DNA of 64,000 nucleotides from Metellina segmentata (GCA_947359465.1 OX375873.1:88768478-88832477); one strand, 5' to 3'. Numbered from the stretch's first letter, positions 10,290 through 21,912 are shown. Numbers and translations: made by a program. Notes: generated by a model from the sequence alone, not told the origin.

Positions 10290-10440
10290 TGGTTTGGATT
10301 AGGTTTCCTTAGCGTATTTCCTTCTCCTATGTCGATAAAACTTTCCTTGGACAGGCATTTCCATTACTTGGTGTTGTCTGTTTGGTTGTGTTTGCAGCAG
10401 CTTTCCCAAGTCCTTGCGTCATAATAGTTATCATATAACG
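10290..10440 (+). mobile_element. SINE family 2 copy, degraded
   Basis: Shares TTTCCTT..TGTCGATAAAACTT, CCTTGGACAGGCATTTCCAT, TGTCTGTTTGG, a GCAGC block and CTTGCGTCATAA with the copies at 12330, 21720 and 22059. The tRNA-like head is not clear. Confidence 0.5.
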
Positions 10441-10700
10441 TCCTTAACGTTTGCCATTAGCAAAATACAGTCTCTAACCCACAATTTTTTTATCAGAAAA
10501 TGTAATGCTTGACAACTTATTTAAAACCGCAATGGTCATTTGTTCTAAAACTAGTGCTCTTTATCCATTTAGTACACGGTAACATGCAAGATGGGGCTTT
10601 AATACCTCATAAATCCTTAAATTTTAGTAATACTTGTTTTCTTTCTAATATTGTTTTAATAATGCTAAAATAACGCAATATTATACATATTTTATATGTA

Positions 10701-11873
10701 CAGCCGTCAAAATAAAAAACGACTCTCCCGTTCGCAATTGCACAATTTACATCGCAGAGCAAAACGGAAGGTGACAATCGATAGGGATGAATGTTTTCTA
10801 CAAATATCAATACTTAAAATTTGTGTAAGGGGCCGTCTTCATATTAAATAAGACGCCTGCTCAGATAATTTCAATACGAATCCCCAACTTTTATCACAAA
10901 TTTAGATTCTATGTAGAATTTCAGGCGGAAATAAAAAAAAAGTTCTTCAATTTTATTTGATTTTTCACCGATGTGTAAGTGTTTGAAAGTAAGATATCCT
11001 AATGTTAAATTGGTGTTTCACGTTTTTTGATATATTGCTACAAACATAAATTTTTCTTGGAAATTGTTCTTTTATCCTTTGCTACACAAAAACCCAAACA
11101 CAATCTATAAACATTTTAATTATCAAACTAAATTAACTATTTCTTATCAATAATGAAATTAATATTCATAAAAAATATGAATAGAAACATGGGCAAATGT
11201 TTACTATTTTTTATCAATAATGAAATTAATATTCATAAAAAATATGAATAGAAACATGGGCATATTTGGATACCATGTGATTCAACTGTTACTGAAACAT
11301 CGGAATTCCAAATTTCAGCTCATTACGTGCATAATTAGTAGTGCAAGAGACTGTTTGCAAAATTCGATGATTATTATCATTATTGGGGATCAAAGTGAAA
11401 ACAGATCCGAAATCTCTGCCAACAGATCCTGGGATTCAATCAGAATGGATTCTGACTTTGTCACCATCTATAATGGACTCCATGCCAAGGCGCCTGCAAC
11501 AGATCATTTGACTGCGACGGCCAGTACACGTCTTTATTAATATTTGTAATTTGATTGAACTCCGAACATTTATACGCTCCCTCAATGGTTTTTATGGATT
11601 TTCTCGGTCAATTTTACGCCGTTTTACTTTATTTTTTCATTAAATCCGTCTGAAATTATGTGTAGAATCCAAATCTGTGATAAAAGATGGGGGTTCTTAT
11701 TGAAATTATCGGAGCAAGCACCCAATTTAATATGAAGACGGCCCCTTAGACACATTTTAACTATTGATATTTGTAGAAAACACTAATCTCTATCGATTAC
11801 TACCTTCCGTCTTGGACAAAGATGTAAATTGTGCAATTGCTATCGGGTGAGTCGTTTTTTCTTTTGATGGCTG
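10701..11873. mobile_element. 1.17-kb foldback element with ~240-bp terminal inverted repeats and TA flanks
   Basis: The left arm (10701-10935) starts CAGCCGTCAAAATAAAAAAC and the right arm (about 11640-11873) ends as its diverged complement, TTTTGATGGCTG. TA abuts both outer edges. Matching internal blocks include CAATTGCACAATTTACATC, ATAGGGATGA.TGTTTTCTAC, GGGGCCGTCTTCATATTAAA and the ATCACAAATTTAGATTCTA region. A TA target with CAG ends suggests a Tc1/mariner-type foldback element. A 106-codon open frame at 11220-11540 has no motif I know, so a coding role is unsupported. Confidence 0.8.
11139..11264. repeat. Tandem duplication of ~65 bp inside the foldback element
   Basis: TTTACTATTT, then TTATCAATAATGAAATTAAT, then ATTCATAAAAAATATGAATA, then GAAACATGGGCA occurs twice in a row, almost unchanged, so the duplication is younger than the diverged arms. 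Confidence 0.85.
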
Positions 11874-11879
11874 TACAGG

Positions 11880-12325
11880 AATTTCCAACCTTAGCTTAGA
11901 TACACAGATTAATATTTTACATACTAAGAAACTAGTAAAACAGATATTTGGAAGCTAAAATACAGAGCACAGCAGTAGATTTTCAAGTTTTACTTCAATT
12001 TATAAGATAATTTCACATGAGAATGTATGCCAATTATGCTAACATTCTTCATCGATTACAATTCAATGTTTGTGAAGTGAAAAATATTTTTAATTAGAGA
12101 CACTTTTGTAAATTTTGATTTTATTGCTAAGATTTTATTCAAACCTCGCAATTTAAAGAGGGTAGTTGTGAGTAACTTTTAACTTTGTACCAAACCACAA
12201 TGGTCGAAAGATTAGAACTAAAAGAGTATGGGATTATTTGAATCAATAGTGTATATACGGGAGGGTGTGATTGCAAATTAATGATTACCATTTTTTAATA
12301 CATGTAGCGTCTCATTGGGTTCGTC
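11880..12325. other. A+T-rich non-coding stretch
   Basis: No gene or repeat recognised. Confidence 0.4.
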
Positions 12326-12327
12326 CA

Positions 12328-12512
12328 TTGCTCTAGCAACCTACGAGTTGTTAGCGAAGCAGGTTTCATTCGTATAACTTACCCCGAGTGCATTTCCCTC
12401 GTTTCTGTCAGTAAGACTTCCCTTACGTATGTATATCCATTCTTTGAAGTTGTCTGTTTTGTGTTTGACTCAGCTTGTCCAATTATGGGTCTTACGCCAT
12501 AAAACCCAACCA
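12328..12512 (+). mobile_element. SINE family 2 copy
   Basis: A decayed head (GCTCTAGCAACCTACGAGTT, GCAGGTTTCATTCG as a B-box relic) is followed by the family body: CATTTCCCTCGTTTCTGTCA, GTAAGACTTCCCTTACGTAT, CTCAGCTTGTCCAATTATGG, then CTTACGCCATAAAACCCAAC. The long minus-strand frame over 12379-12777 is made of this copy and the next one and is not a gene. Confidence 0.65.
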
Positions 12513-12599
12513 TCTTACATGAGTTAAAAGTAGAAAATATAATCACATGTGAGATGTCGACGAGAAAAGAAACATATTTATATATGTGGCTGATTATAA

Positions 12600-12682
12600 G
12601 TAGATAGGTTAATTGGTTTGGGGCTGTATGGCACAATGCACTTGGCCAAGCTATGCCAATCACAAGATAGAAAATTCTAAGA
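12600..12682 (-). mobile_element. SINE family 2 3' fragment
   Basis: GGTTAATTGGTTTGGGGCTG, then TATGGCACAATGCAC, then TTGGCCAAGCTATGCCAATC, is the reverse complement of the family 3' end. Confidence 0.6.
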
Positions 12683-12689
12683 AGACCGA

Positions 12690-14540
12690 GAAGGAAACAT
12701 AATAATTCGCAATTCGAATAAAGGAAAACGAGAATTGAGATCACACAACAGAAATGCAATGTTTTTACTTTGATCATATGTTTGCATTTAAAGAAGTAAC
12801 TGGTAAATTACTGGTAAAGATCTTGAATCAATTTTGATACATTCACTCACTGTACTTTTCCAGTTAAAGAAGCATTTATATTAACGCATCAAATATTCCC
12901 AAGTAGTATTGACCCTTACCTTTTGTGCAGAGTATGAATGCAAATACGAAAATTTAATATATGTCAAAGCTGTCCTCTACATAAAGGTAACATAGATTCG
13001 CATTTGAGTTTGAATTCTTAGTGTTATGAGTGTAAGGAAGGGGGGGGGAGAGAAATTACCATAATTGGCTGATGTTTTATCTTGGCAGCGTTAATTCTCC
13101 TATTTCGGTGGAGACAAATCACATTTGTAATATTTCGAGCACTGTTATTTTAATCCAAATATTTAATAGAAAGCAATACGATTATGCCATTCATTTTCTT
13201 CCTCCTTCTAACCACAAGAGAATTCGCTAAATTTACTATTGGTGAGATATTTATCATAGATATTTGATGAGGAGAGCAGTAATAAGCTTAAGAACATGAA
13301 TTACCTTTCTCTATTTGGCGCTGATGGTTCCAATTCTTCGGAGCACGTTGTTTTGATTCTAGATTTATAAAAGAAATATCCACTCTTCTCTCTCTCGTTT
13401 TTCTCTTACATGGGTATGCCAGATAATCAGCTTTTCGTAGTGCACGTATTTACAATAAGTAAAGCCAAATTGATTTTTTGATTAACAACTTCTTTCTGGT
13501 CATTGTAGGAAAGTCATAGTATTCTCTTTGATTTGCAAGAATTCCTATTTTCTTGCTGTTTAATCTTTGTAATCCTTTTGTTATATGAAAATTTCTGTGA
13601 TCGTAAGACGTCTTCTGCAACGAATATTTATTTGTTCTGTAAATGGTTTATTCGTCTCTTTACATACTACTAGCTTGTTTTAATTTGTAAACTTACTTTT
13701 AAATTGAAAAATTATTAATTTCTTTTTGTTAGTTGAATACATGTTAGTTTCAATACCACTGAATCTCTGATCTTGAACTTGCTGTTATACAGATCCAGAA
13801 TAGTTTTTTACCTGGAGCCAAGATTATTTGGTTTCTGATGTATTTAAAAATGACATGATGATTTAAGATTTGACATTCTCCATATCAACAGAATGCATGT
13901 TTTAAGTAACTTAATTTAATTACTTTATTTAAGAATTTACAAACTAAGCAAAATATTTCAACATTGAAACCATTTTACCCTTTTCTTGCTTGGCCTATAT
14001 ATCCACTACAATTTAACATTAAAATACGAATATTATTACCAGTTATAAGTATCGCTTGAAGAATTCCTTCTTTGTTTATGCTCTGAAAAATCTTTCAGTT
14101 TGTACAGACTAAAATATAAATACAACAAAGCAGTAATACTTTCAAAATCTTTAAAAGCATTTGTTGAATAACATATATGTCTGTTACTAATTAAAGGGTT
14201 TAGTACTTAATTAATACTTAGATTTAGACAATTTGGTGACAATACGCATTAAAATTTTTCTGAGTGTTGGATTCCTTTTGCTCAGCTTTAGACATACTTC
14301 ACTTTTATTCGATATAATTGTAGTTGTTACATTACGCGATGTCTAGGAGTTGGCATTGAAAAATATTTCAAGGTGTAAACATTAGGATAACAAAACAAAT
14401 TTTCTAAATTCTTCAATTAACAGTCGGTAAATTTCTTTATTAAACTAAACACAAACCAGGTTCAAAAAATCAAGGTTTTCATTTTAATATATATATATAT
14501 CCTGGATAACTATCTACAAAATATCGTTGAGCTCCTTATT
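12690..14540. other. A+T-rich intronic stretch
   Basis: Contains a run of nine G (about 13038-13046), a short (TA)n near 14492-14508 and no supported gene. A degenerate SINE family 1 tail (TTACTCCAGTACGACGTTAA) sits just after it at 14558-14590. Confidence 0.45.
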
Positions 14541-14910
14541 TGCAAAAGCTCATTATGTTACTCCAGTACGACGTTAATTAAATCATACTTACCCTTAATT
14601 GCATTTTTATTTTTTACCTGATAAGCACTGATTGTGAAACACACATTTTATTACACATTTTCACGTAGACGAGCTTAATTAGAGCCTTGATTTTTCTTTT
14701 CAAGCGTCCTTTGGGCTTGTTATAGTTTGTTTGGCTGTAATATATACCAACTATATATATAGAGTATCAATGCGATACTTTTGAACAATTATCGAATATT
14801 ATAAACTTTGAATTATTGACTTCTCTGCTTGAAAAGTCTGTCAATTTGCAACTCATCAACTTCTATATAATCAGTGCGATCATTTTTTTAATGGATTCTG
14901 TCCCTTAAAC

Positions 14911-15147
14911 CAGGGGTTCCCAAAGTGTGTGCCACGGCACCCTGGGGAGCAACATATAGAGATTAGGGGTGCCGCGAAGCTCCCATGAAGCAGTTGCTGT
15001 TATAAGGAGCAAATATCGTTCGAAATTTAATGTCGAAAAGAAATGTGAGTAGCTGTATCTTAATTCCACGATCCGAACAATTGTGCAGTGAGCAGTAGGC
15101 TCACCGTTGCACTAAACACAGATATACCTCCAAGAGCATGTTGAAGG

Positions 15148-15224
<77 letters not shown>

Positions 15225-16008
15225 TACTGCTAAAGTGCAGTAATCTGTTATTCTACAGATTATCTAGGTAATGTTGAGATTAACTAGGGTGAACCGTTAA
15301 AGTGCTGAAAATTGTTTCCATTTTTCAAATTGCCTAGATAATCTGCACATTACCTACTAGGTACTCGTTAAAGTAAAAATAAAAATAAGATCTTTGCTGG
15401 AACAACAGGAACGTACAGTCAACACATCATACCTTTGAATTGTTCGATATTCTCGAGATGATTCTTTTTTCTTGGAAACTTTTATTCGCTTTACATCTTC
15501 AATTATGGAATCATACTTTCGTTTGTCACTAAAACACTATTATATCTTAATCTTCGCTGAAGAAGTTTGCTAAGAATCTTTTCTTCATTTTACTCACCAA
15601 TTCGGTGATTGCTTACATACTAGGAGTTAAGAAAAATCCCGACACAAATTCACGTGCTAAAAGGTAGAAACGAATTTAACAACAGAATTAGCTATGCTAC
15701 GCATTGGCAGACGACGCAAATTATGATAAATAAAAACATCCGGCGCGACAACAAGACGCTTGCGAAACCAAACTAGAACTAAAAGTGGAGGGAGAGGGGG
15801 AAGGTATAGGGAAAGGAAATGAGGGAAATAAACTTTTGAACTTTAACAATACGGAAGCCGTTAATGTGCACATTACCTAGATTAAATGCGGATAACTCTT
15901 GATTACGCACGTTAACGGAGCAAATAAGTTAATCTGCAGATCGGCTACGTAATGTACACAGTAACGGCTTTCGAGCTCTAGCGATTTGGATAGGTTTGGG
16001 AACCCCTG
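14911..16008. mobile_element. hAT-like non-autonomous element, 1.1 kb, with 8-bp target duplication
   Basis: CAGGGGTTCCCAAA at 14911-14924 is mirrored exactly by TTTGGGAACCCCTG at 15995-16008. The flanks CCTTAAAC (14903-14910) and ACTTATAC (16009-16016) agree at 6 of 8 positions, the right size for a hAT target duplication. The subterminal GTGCCGCGGCACCC-type sequence on the left is also typical of hAT relatives. The interior has a (TA)n(TG)n microsatellite and repeated CATTACCTAG blocks but no transposase. Confidence 0.8.
15150..15224. repeat. (TA)n(TG)n microsatellite
   Basis: About 25 TA units run directly into about 11 TG units, within the hAT-like element. Confidence 0.95.
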
Positions 16009-16016
16009 ACTTATAC

Positions 16017-17425
16017 TTATTGATACTGACCTTCGATAAACTCTCACATCCACAGCAGCATTTATAACTTTTCTCATAGAGTTTGTAACCTGAGAGTTCC
16101 AAGGACAGGTATCCAACCACCATTTATACCAGCCACTTTAAAAGTAGAGGCCTAAATATATATATTTTTTACTTAAGTCCTCTGAAGCGTCACAAGATTT
16201 CCAAGCAGTATTTGCTTCTTCCTACAACACACACATTGGGAGATTTTGTAGTGCCTTCTTCTGCACTATCAAATTCTTGTAGTGCTGGCGGTTATGTTGG
16301 TATCTTACTTTTGATATCACTAGTACCATTTGCGCGCTACGTTACAAGCCTCACCTTTTTCACATTTCACTTTTCGTACTCACGTGCAAGAACAAAACGT
16401 TCGAGCACTTGTTCCGCCAATAATGAATTCGTGTTACTGTTCCGTTAAGAATGAGAATGCAACCATTTTTGTACATAAAGCTTTGTAAATATTTATAGTT
16501 TAAGAGAAATTAAAGTGAATTGTTCGATCAAAATGGATTAATCTGGATTTGACTTACTTTGTGTGTGTAAATTTACTGTTGTGCGTGGATCGAACATAGG
16601 TCAGCACGACCGCAAATAAGCCGCGTTCGTAAGCAGTTCTTTGAAAAAAGTGTAAACCAGAAAACAATCCGTCACGTGACCTACGTTTCACCAGTTCTGA
16701 AGTTGTATTTACGAACGGCTCGCATACGTTGCAACATGAACTGATGAAACAGATCAATCTCTGTTCAAATCCATCGATTTTTGTTCTCATTTCCAGTGGC
16801 TCATGAAAAGGCTAGTTTTAACTCTAGAAAAACCTGAGAGACTTTCGGAACGATCCGGTCGAATAACTGGTGCAATGGGTGTGATTTATTCGCGGTTATA
16901 AACAAGACCATAATTATTAGAAAACCATATAAATTGGTTGAAATAATCCCAAGGAAGATTCTATTGTTCAAGAAGATTTACTCTCCCCAGTTTTTTTGAC
17001 GAGATTTCTCGTCCCAAATCTGGTCAATTTTGCTAATGACGAGATATCTAATCGAGACAAAAATGCCCTATTACTTCAAGGAAAATGGAGATCCAAGTAA
17101 GAAAAACAAATTGTTTATTGCCTAGAACTGCTGACAGTTTGGAACAGGTATTTGCATCAGGGGTTGATCATTACACGAAAATAAATCTTCAGTGGGATTG
17201 AAACTGGCTAGAAATCATATAGAGGACACTGCGTGGGATACATGTGTGTTGTGTCAATCTCTCAAGTGATTAAAAAGGTTGATTGGGTTGAGTTCTTACG
17301 GTGAAAAAACGATGTTGGACCAAAGTGGGTTAAAAAAAGAAACCGAGAGAAAGGACATGAGTAATATTTCTATTGTTAAAATTTAAATAGAGTTCATCGA
17401 TTTTTCAGAGGGATTATATGATACG
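16017..17425. other. Intronic stretch with a TTAA-family MITE fragment
   Basis: Mostly unassigned. At 16995-17200 the sequence matches the MITE at 55987-56213 (GACGAGATTTCTCGTCC, AATTTTGCTAATGACGAGAT, AACAAATTGTTTATTGCCTA, GGAACAGGTATTTGCATCAG) but without clean ends. 16540-16800 is unusually balanced in composition and has no repeat partner. Confidence 0.5.
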
Positions 17426-17429
17426 ATCA

Positions 17430-17900
17430 AAAGAAATAAGCCCAAGACGCTGCGGGCAGCCCAGATTCCCTGCTGTCCACGTTCTCTGGTAACCGAAACT
17501 TCCACCGACCGCCAGTCTTTATCTCTCAAAGCCATTCTACTTTATTGATTATACAAAGAACTTTCGTAAAACACTGGGATTCGCATTCGCAAAGTATTGA
17601 AGAATCGGATACGTGATCCCTCTTCCTTCCCCTCCCGTTCTCAGTGGGTGATCCCAGCGGAAACCCGGTCTGCAGGGGTGGCCGCCAATAACTTGCACCT
17701 CTCCCCCAACATTTATCACGAGTCCCTGTCACATCGAATCAAGGCTTAATATTTTGCGCCCCCGCCCGGAATAATTGCTCTCTCCCTCCTCCCATCACCT
17801 TCCCGTCGGTCCCGCAGGAACAGCCCTCTGGTTTTAGGAGTCAAGAGTTCAGAAGAGCCGTTTTGCGGGTCGCGATTCTGGTTGGAACCATTCTGGAACA
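17430..17900. promoter_or_regulatory. G+C-richer island in the Pitx intron, candidate enhancer
   Basis: C-rich pyrimidine tracts (CTCTTCCTTCCCCTCCCG), GGTGGCCGCCAATAA, ATTGATTA and GGCTTAATATT homeodomain-type sites contrast with the surrounding A+T-rich intron. No partner elsewhere in the window. Minus-strand open frames here (17526-17732, 17746-18063) run out into the adjacent MITE and look incidental. Enhancer status is inference from composition. Confidence 0.25.
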
Positions 17901-18049
17901 TCACGAATCTTGCTAACGAAACTTCACTAATAGCCCGTTGTGCTGCTCCAAAGTGCGACGTTAACGCAAATACCGACCTTGCTAACAAAACGTTGTGAAA
18001 TCGATTGGTTTTTAAGGTGCCAAGGTCATATTTGGCCATGCTGCGGTAA

Positions 18050-18564
18050 AGGCGTGTTCTCACGTTTAATTGACCGATTATAGTTGATCAACAAAAAGTT
18101 AAATGAAAACTTTCGCATGAACCTTTGTTTCAATAGAGTTAATCAACTTTTTTAGTGGATCAAGAAAAGTTTGACTCATTCAAACTTTATCGTTCAAATT
18201 ATGAGTCATCCGCCATCTGCTTTTGAGTTATTTCCACGCAAACAATCTGTCGTGGTTTATTTTATTCCAGAAAAAAAAGGGCCTTTTTATTCTCTTGACC
18301 AAGTTTGTATCTTCGCGATCGTTGAAGATAGATTGAAAATTTCAACGGATTTGAAATCTCCGGAAAACTTTACACCATTTCGATACCTTAAATGTGATTT
18401 CCTATAAATAAATAATTTTTCAATTGTAACTTTTATATTTTCGCTTATTAAACTGTTGATCAGTTTCTATTGAAATGTGTGAACACAAACTGATTCAACT
18501 CGTATTCAACTTTTATCGATCAACTATAATCGATCAATTAAACTTGATTCTTGAGAATGCGCCT
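18050..18564. mobile_element. PIF/Harbinger-like MITE (deletion derivative of 18845-20415)
   Basis: Left end AGGCGTGTTCTCACG and right end TTGAGAATGCGCCT are inverted, as are the next blocks (TTTAATTGACCGATTATAGT on the left, ACTATAATCGATCAATTAAA on the right). The left ~370 bases and right ~130 bases match the ends of the element just downstream. The junction after ATATTTTCGC skips the ~1.1 kb present in the longer copy. No protein. Confidence 0.8.
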
Positions 18565-18634
18565 TGAATACAAGACAGTTTCAAGTTATAAGAAATACAC
18601 TAGGGACGAACCAAATAATAACTAGCGTAAAAAA

Positions 18635-18775
18635 GAAATAGTTATTAATTTTTATCAAACCACACTATCAAGATCACCGCTTACGTAGTATAAGACGATG
18701 TAAGACAAAACTTAATCATATTTAGGCTTTTGTGTAGCCACATTGAGTCGTGCCTCGAGTAGTAAAAATCTTGTC
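18635..18775. repeat. Dispersed repeat, paired with 21300-21425
   Basis: Shared blocks TTTTTATCAAACCACAC / TTTATCAAAGCACAC, TATCACCGC-like, TAGCCACATTGAGTC / GAGCCACATTGGGTT and CGTGTAGC-like, same orientation. Unknown family. Confidence 0.5.
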
Positions 18776-18844
18776 GGTTTTGTCGAGGATACAAACCGTA
18801 CTTTTGATCTGAAGTTGGATTGTAGAATGAATGTAGGAAGTTCG

Positions 18845-20415
18845 AACGATTGTTCTCACGAACCAAGTTTAATTGACCGATTACAATTAATCAACCAAAG
18901 TTGAATGAAAACTATAGTGAGAACCTTTGTTTCAATAGAGTTGATCAACTTTTTAGTGGACCAAGAACCAGTTTGACGCATTCAAACTTTATCGTTCAAG
19001 TGATGAGTCATCCGTCATCTGCATTCAAGTTATTTCCACACATATTATGTGTCGTGGTTCTTTCTTTGCGATCGTTAAAGATAGAGTGAAAATTTCAACG
19101 GATTTGAAATCTACGGAACATTTTACACCAGATCGGTACCTTAAATGTGATTTTTTTTAAATAAATAATTTTTCAACTGTAACTTTTATATTTTCGCAAT
19201 ACGAATTTAGCCATATTTGACGAATATATTGATTACGTACATAAAAGGGGCTGTTTATCTCGTTTTTATAGAAATTATAATTTGAATGGAGTACTTTGTT
19301 GCCATAATACTTTATGTAAATAGCAACAAAAAATAAGATGAATATTTAATCGTATTTGATGTTTTGAAGAGTTTACAACAAAGAGGAGAGTATGTAATTT
19401 TATTTCTCAGATAACGTATACCGACAACGGTCCGTTTAAATATTCATGCGTGGCAAATGTCTTTAAAATAAAGCTAAATTTAAACATCCAATTTGAAGTT
19501 ATTTTTTTAATGTCCTTAACGAGAAATGTGGAAGATAAGTTTCAATAGTCATTCTTTTTTCACTTCCTCATGTTAAATTGAACTCGATATGGCTTTTGAA
19601 AATGCACTTATTGGCCTGATTTACTGAACTTAATTTACTGTGAACTTATTTTCGTATAATTTATATTTTAATCTTGAAGTTAGTGTTATTAATATTTTTA
19701 TAGAACTTTTTATATTATATAGACAGAAAATTCTCTTTGCAATCTTCCGGTTTTTGACATAAAATGTTTTTTGGTCATTCTTAGATTGTTTTAAGTTAGC
19801 ATAATCGTCACGTTTTGTCGTGGGTTTTAATCAAATTTTTGTTGAAATATTCCCCAAGAGTTGCAATTGATAAACTAGTGCAAAGTAATAAAAATGAGAC
19901 TGATGATGAATTTGACACATTTGCTAAAAATGTTGCTGTATTGCTAAGACAGATGTCTCTTTACGATGCCATCTGCCAGGAACAAATTCAAACTGCAATA
20001 ATTCAAAAGCGATTAGAACTCTTAAAAAACATCACCTGCATTTTTACCTTCTCAAATAATACAACTTTCTTCAGACATTCTTAAATGTTTACTATATCCC
20101 TCTTTATCCTGTTATGCTAGTTTCTTCAGAAAGGTTTCTGAAGCTCCCAATTAATTTCTTATAATTCATTGGCTTACCTCAAAACGATGTTTCTCACGAT
20201 TTCTTCTCATGTTAAAAAAATTGTTTTTTGTTCTTTTAACAAAACTGTTACTATCTGTACAACTTCACGCACAGCTGCTTTCGACGCCATTTAAAAACTG
20301 AAACTGTTGATCAGTTTCTATTGAAATGTGTGAATAAAAACTGATTTAAGTCTTCTTCAACTCTTATCGATGAACTATAATCGGTCTATCAAACTTGATT
20401 CGTGAGAACGCGCCT
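18845..20415 (+). mobile_element. Longer PIF/Harbinger-like element carrying a BESS-like open frame
   Basis: Its left part (GTTCTCACG..AAGTTTAATTGACCGATTAC) and right part (TCGATGAACTATAATCGGTC, ending CGTGAGAACGCGCCT) match the MITE at 18050-18564. The ~1.1-kb centre (19195-20285) is unique to this copy. The right flank begins TTA. Harbinger elements insert at TWA and often encode a second, Myb/MADF-like protein, which fits the open frame inside. No DDE nuclease gene is present, so it is not autonomous. Confidence 0.65.
19815..20084 (+). pseudogene. BESS-like tail of a MADF-type protein within the Harbinger-like element
   Basis: The 89-codon frame contains DDEFDTFAKNVAVLLRQM followed by ICQEQIQTAIIQKRLELL. 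An acidic start, a central L..M helix and a final helix carrying several Q and I residues resemble the BESS protein-interaction motif that ends many MADF-BESS regulators and Harbinger accessory proteins. There is no upstream MADF/Myb domain in frame. The first codons (SWVLIKFLLKYSPRV) look non-functional. A decayed accessory-protein gene is most likely. The assignment is from pattern only. Confidence 0.4.
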
Positions 20416-20509
20416 TTATTGTGAACATTCAACACAATCAGTTTACAGTTTGAAGAAATAAAAGTAAAGTTTTATGTATTAATTGTTGTTGTTAAATATT
20501 CGGTAGGTA

Positions 20510-20760
20510 GTTAATTAGCGCTGGAGTGACACAACGGGCTATTAGAGGCGATCCTGGATCAATTCCGAAGGGAAAAACACAAGGACTAAGCCCCATAATT
20601 TTAATCCTCGGTGAGATGTCGAAAACTACATCTGAGCTCACAGCCCACTCTCCATATCATTACACTACGCCAACGCGAGGACATTTGAGGCTACGATTGA
20701 TTTAACATGTACCTGGTGGTGTTCGGCTGAACCTAGTTTCAAAATCTCAACCTTTAGGTT
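20510..20760 (-). mobile_element. SINE family 1 copy
   Basis: Tail GTTAATTAGCGCTGGAGTGA, ACACAACGGGCTATTAGAGG, GATCCTGGATCAATTCCGAA, CATCTGAGCTC, CGAGGACATTTGAGGC and a decayed head with CTCAACCTTTAGGTTGGTAA. Confidence 0.7.
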
Positions 20761-20844
20761 GGTAATCTGTTGCTCTTCAAAGTGGATTACCACCATCCCA
20801 TTGCATAGAAGAGAGGAGTAGAAATTCAATATGGTGGGAAAAGA

Positions 20845-20935
20845 TTAAAAAACTGGATTAATTGGTTTGAGTTTTATGCACATTGGCCATATTTGGAAAG
20901 ATGAGCTACTCAAGACAAATAATGTCAACTATTTG
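20845..20935 (-). mobile_element. SINE family 2 3' fragment
   Basis: GGATTAATTGGTTTGAGTTT, then TATGCACATTGGCCATATTT, then GAGCTACTCAAGACA, matches the reversed family 3' end. Confidence 0.55.
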
Positions 20936-21179
20936 TGAAAAGGAAGGATGGAGAGAAGAAAGTAGAGAAAAAAATCGATTGGGCATCCTGCAGGCGAGAT
21001 TAACATGCTTACCAGAGGAAGCATATCCCACGGAGAAAGAATAGATCATTAGGGTACCGCGGGCCCTTAAGGCCAGTCACACCTTAAGTGTCCCCAAAGG
21101 GAGAAAGAAATGGAGTTGAAATCATTTGAGCCCTAAGGAACTTGTTTTCCAGAAATCAACTGAAGACAATCAGGCACAT

Positions 21180-21290
21180 ATTTGTTGATTTGGTTTTATG
21201 ACGTACGGATCATATTTGACTAAGCTGCCTCCAAACACAAGACAGACCAGGGAGGTATCGTACCCTGTATGAAAGAACCCTGTGTATGAA
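21180..21290 (-). mobile_element. SINE family 2 3' part
   Basis: TTGATTTGGTTTTATGACGT, ATCATATTTGACTAAGCTGC, CCAAACACAAGACAGACCAG and a following GAGGTATCGTACCCTG block; reverse orientation. Confidence 0.6.
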
Positions 21291-21299
21291 ATAATTTTA

Positions 21300-21425
21300 T
21301 ATTTATTTTATCAAAGCACACAAACAATATCACCGCGTATAAACGATTCATGATATAACTTTTCATATAAAGGCTGTTATGGAGCCACATTGGGTTATGT
21401 ATCGTGTAGCAAAAAGAATCGTAGG
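21300..21425. repeat. Second copy of the 18635-18775 repeat
   Basis: See 18635-18775. It abuts the SINE family 2 fragment, so the two may form one composite repeat. Confidence 0.45.
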
Positions 21426-21456
21426 GCCACAATCATAATCAATGAACTTTCTCATC

Positions 21457-21650
21457 GTTTTAACGCTCCTGGTGGTATATCTTCAGGTCAAATGCTCGTC
21501 GGTTGTGGCTAGCCCTTGGTGCAATATTGCAAGAAACTGTTCTAAACTGTCACCAGTTCTGGGTGAAGGGCAAGTTGTTTTTCGTACATTTCGTCATTAG
21601 CAAAACTGACCAGATCGAGGACAAGGTAGCGAAAACGTCTGAGGATTAAG
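21457..21650. mobile_element. TTAA-family MITE fragment
   Basis: Starts TTAACGCTCCTGGTGGTATA and later has TTTCGTCATTAGCAAAACTG, then ACCAGATCGAGG, both diagnostic of the palindromic MITE family. The right end decays at GTCTGAGGATTAAG. Confidence 0.55.
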
Positions 21651-21719
21651 ATTATGTGCATGAATTAAAAAAGAACATAATCATTACTTACTGTATGCAT
21701 TCCATGTATATTCCATTAT

Positions 21720-21912
21720 TACCACAGTGGATGAGTGGATTGCCCACTGTCCTTGAAACCACCTGCGATTTACAGGATACGTAAGTTTGTTTTGTAATAT
21801 ACTCTGGGGTGAAATTCTCTCTTTAGTTTCAGTAAGTACACCCTAGTCTGCCCTGGTTTGGCACAGCTTGGCTAAATATCGGCCCTTGCGCCATAAAATC
21901 CAACCATTCGCC
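21720..21912 (+). mobile_element. SINE family 2 copy
   Basis: Decayed tRNA-like head (GTGGATGAGTGGATTGCCCA), then CTCTCTTTAGTTTCAGTAAG, CTGGTTTGGCACAGCTTGGC, TAAATATCGGCCCTTGCGCC and ATAAAATCCAACCATTC. Confidence 0.7.

Noticed and set aside
12379..12777. 132-codon minus-strand open frame with hydrophobic stretches
   Set aside because: Both ends are SINE family 2 sequence, so the frame is assembled by chance across repeats.
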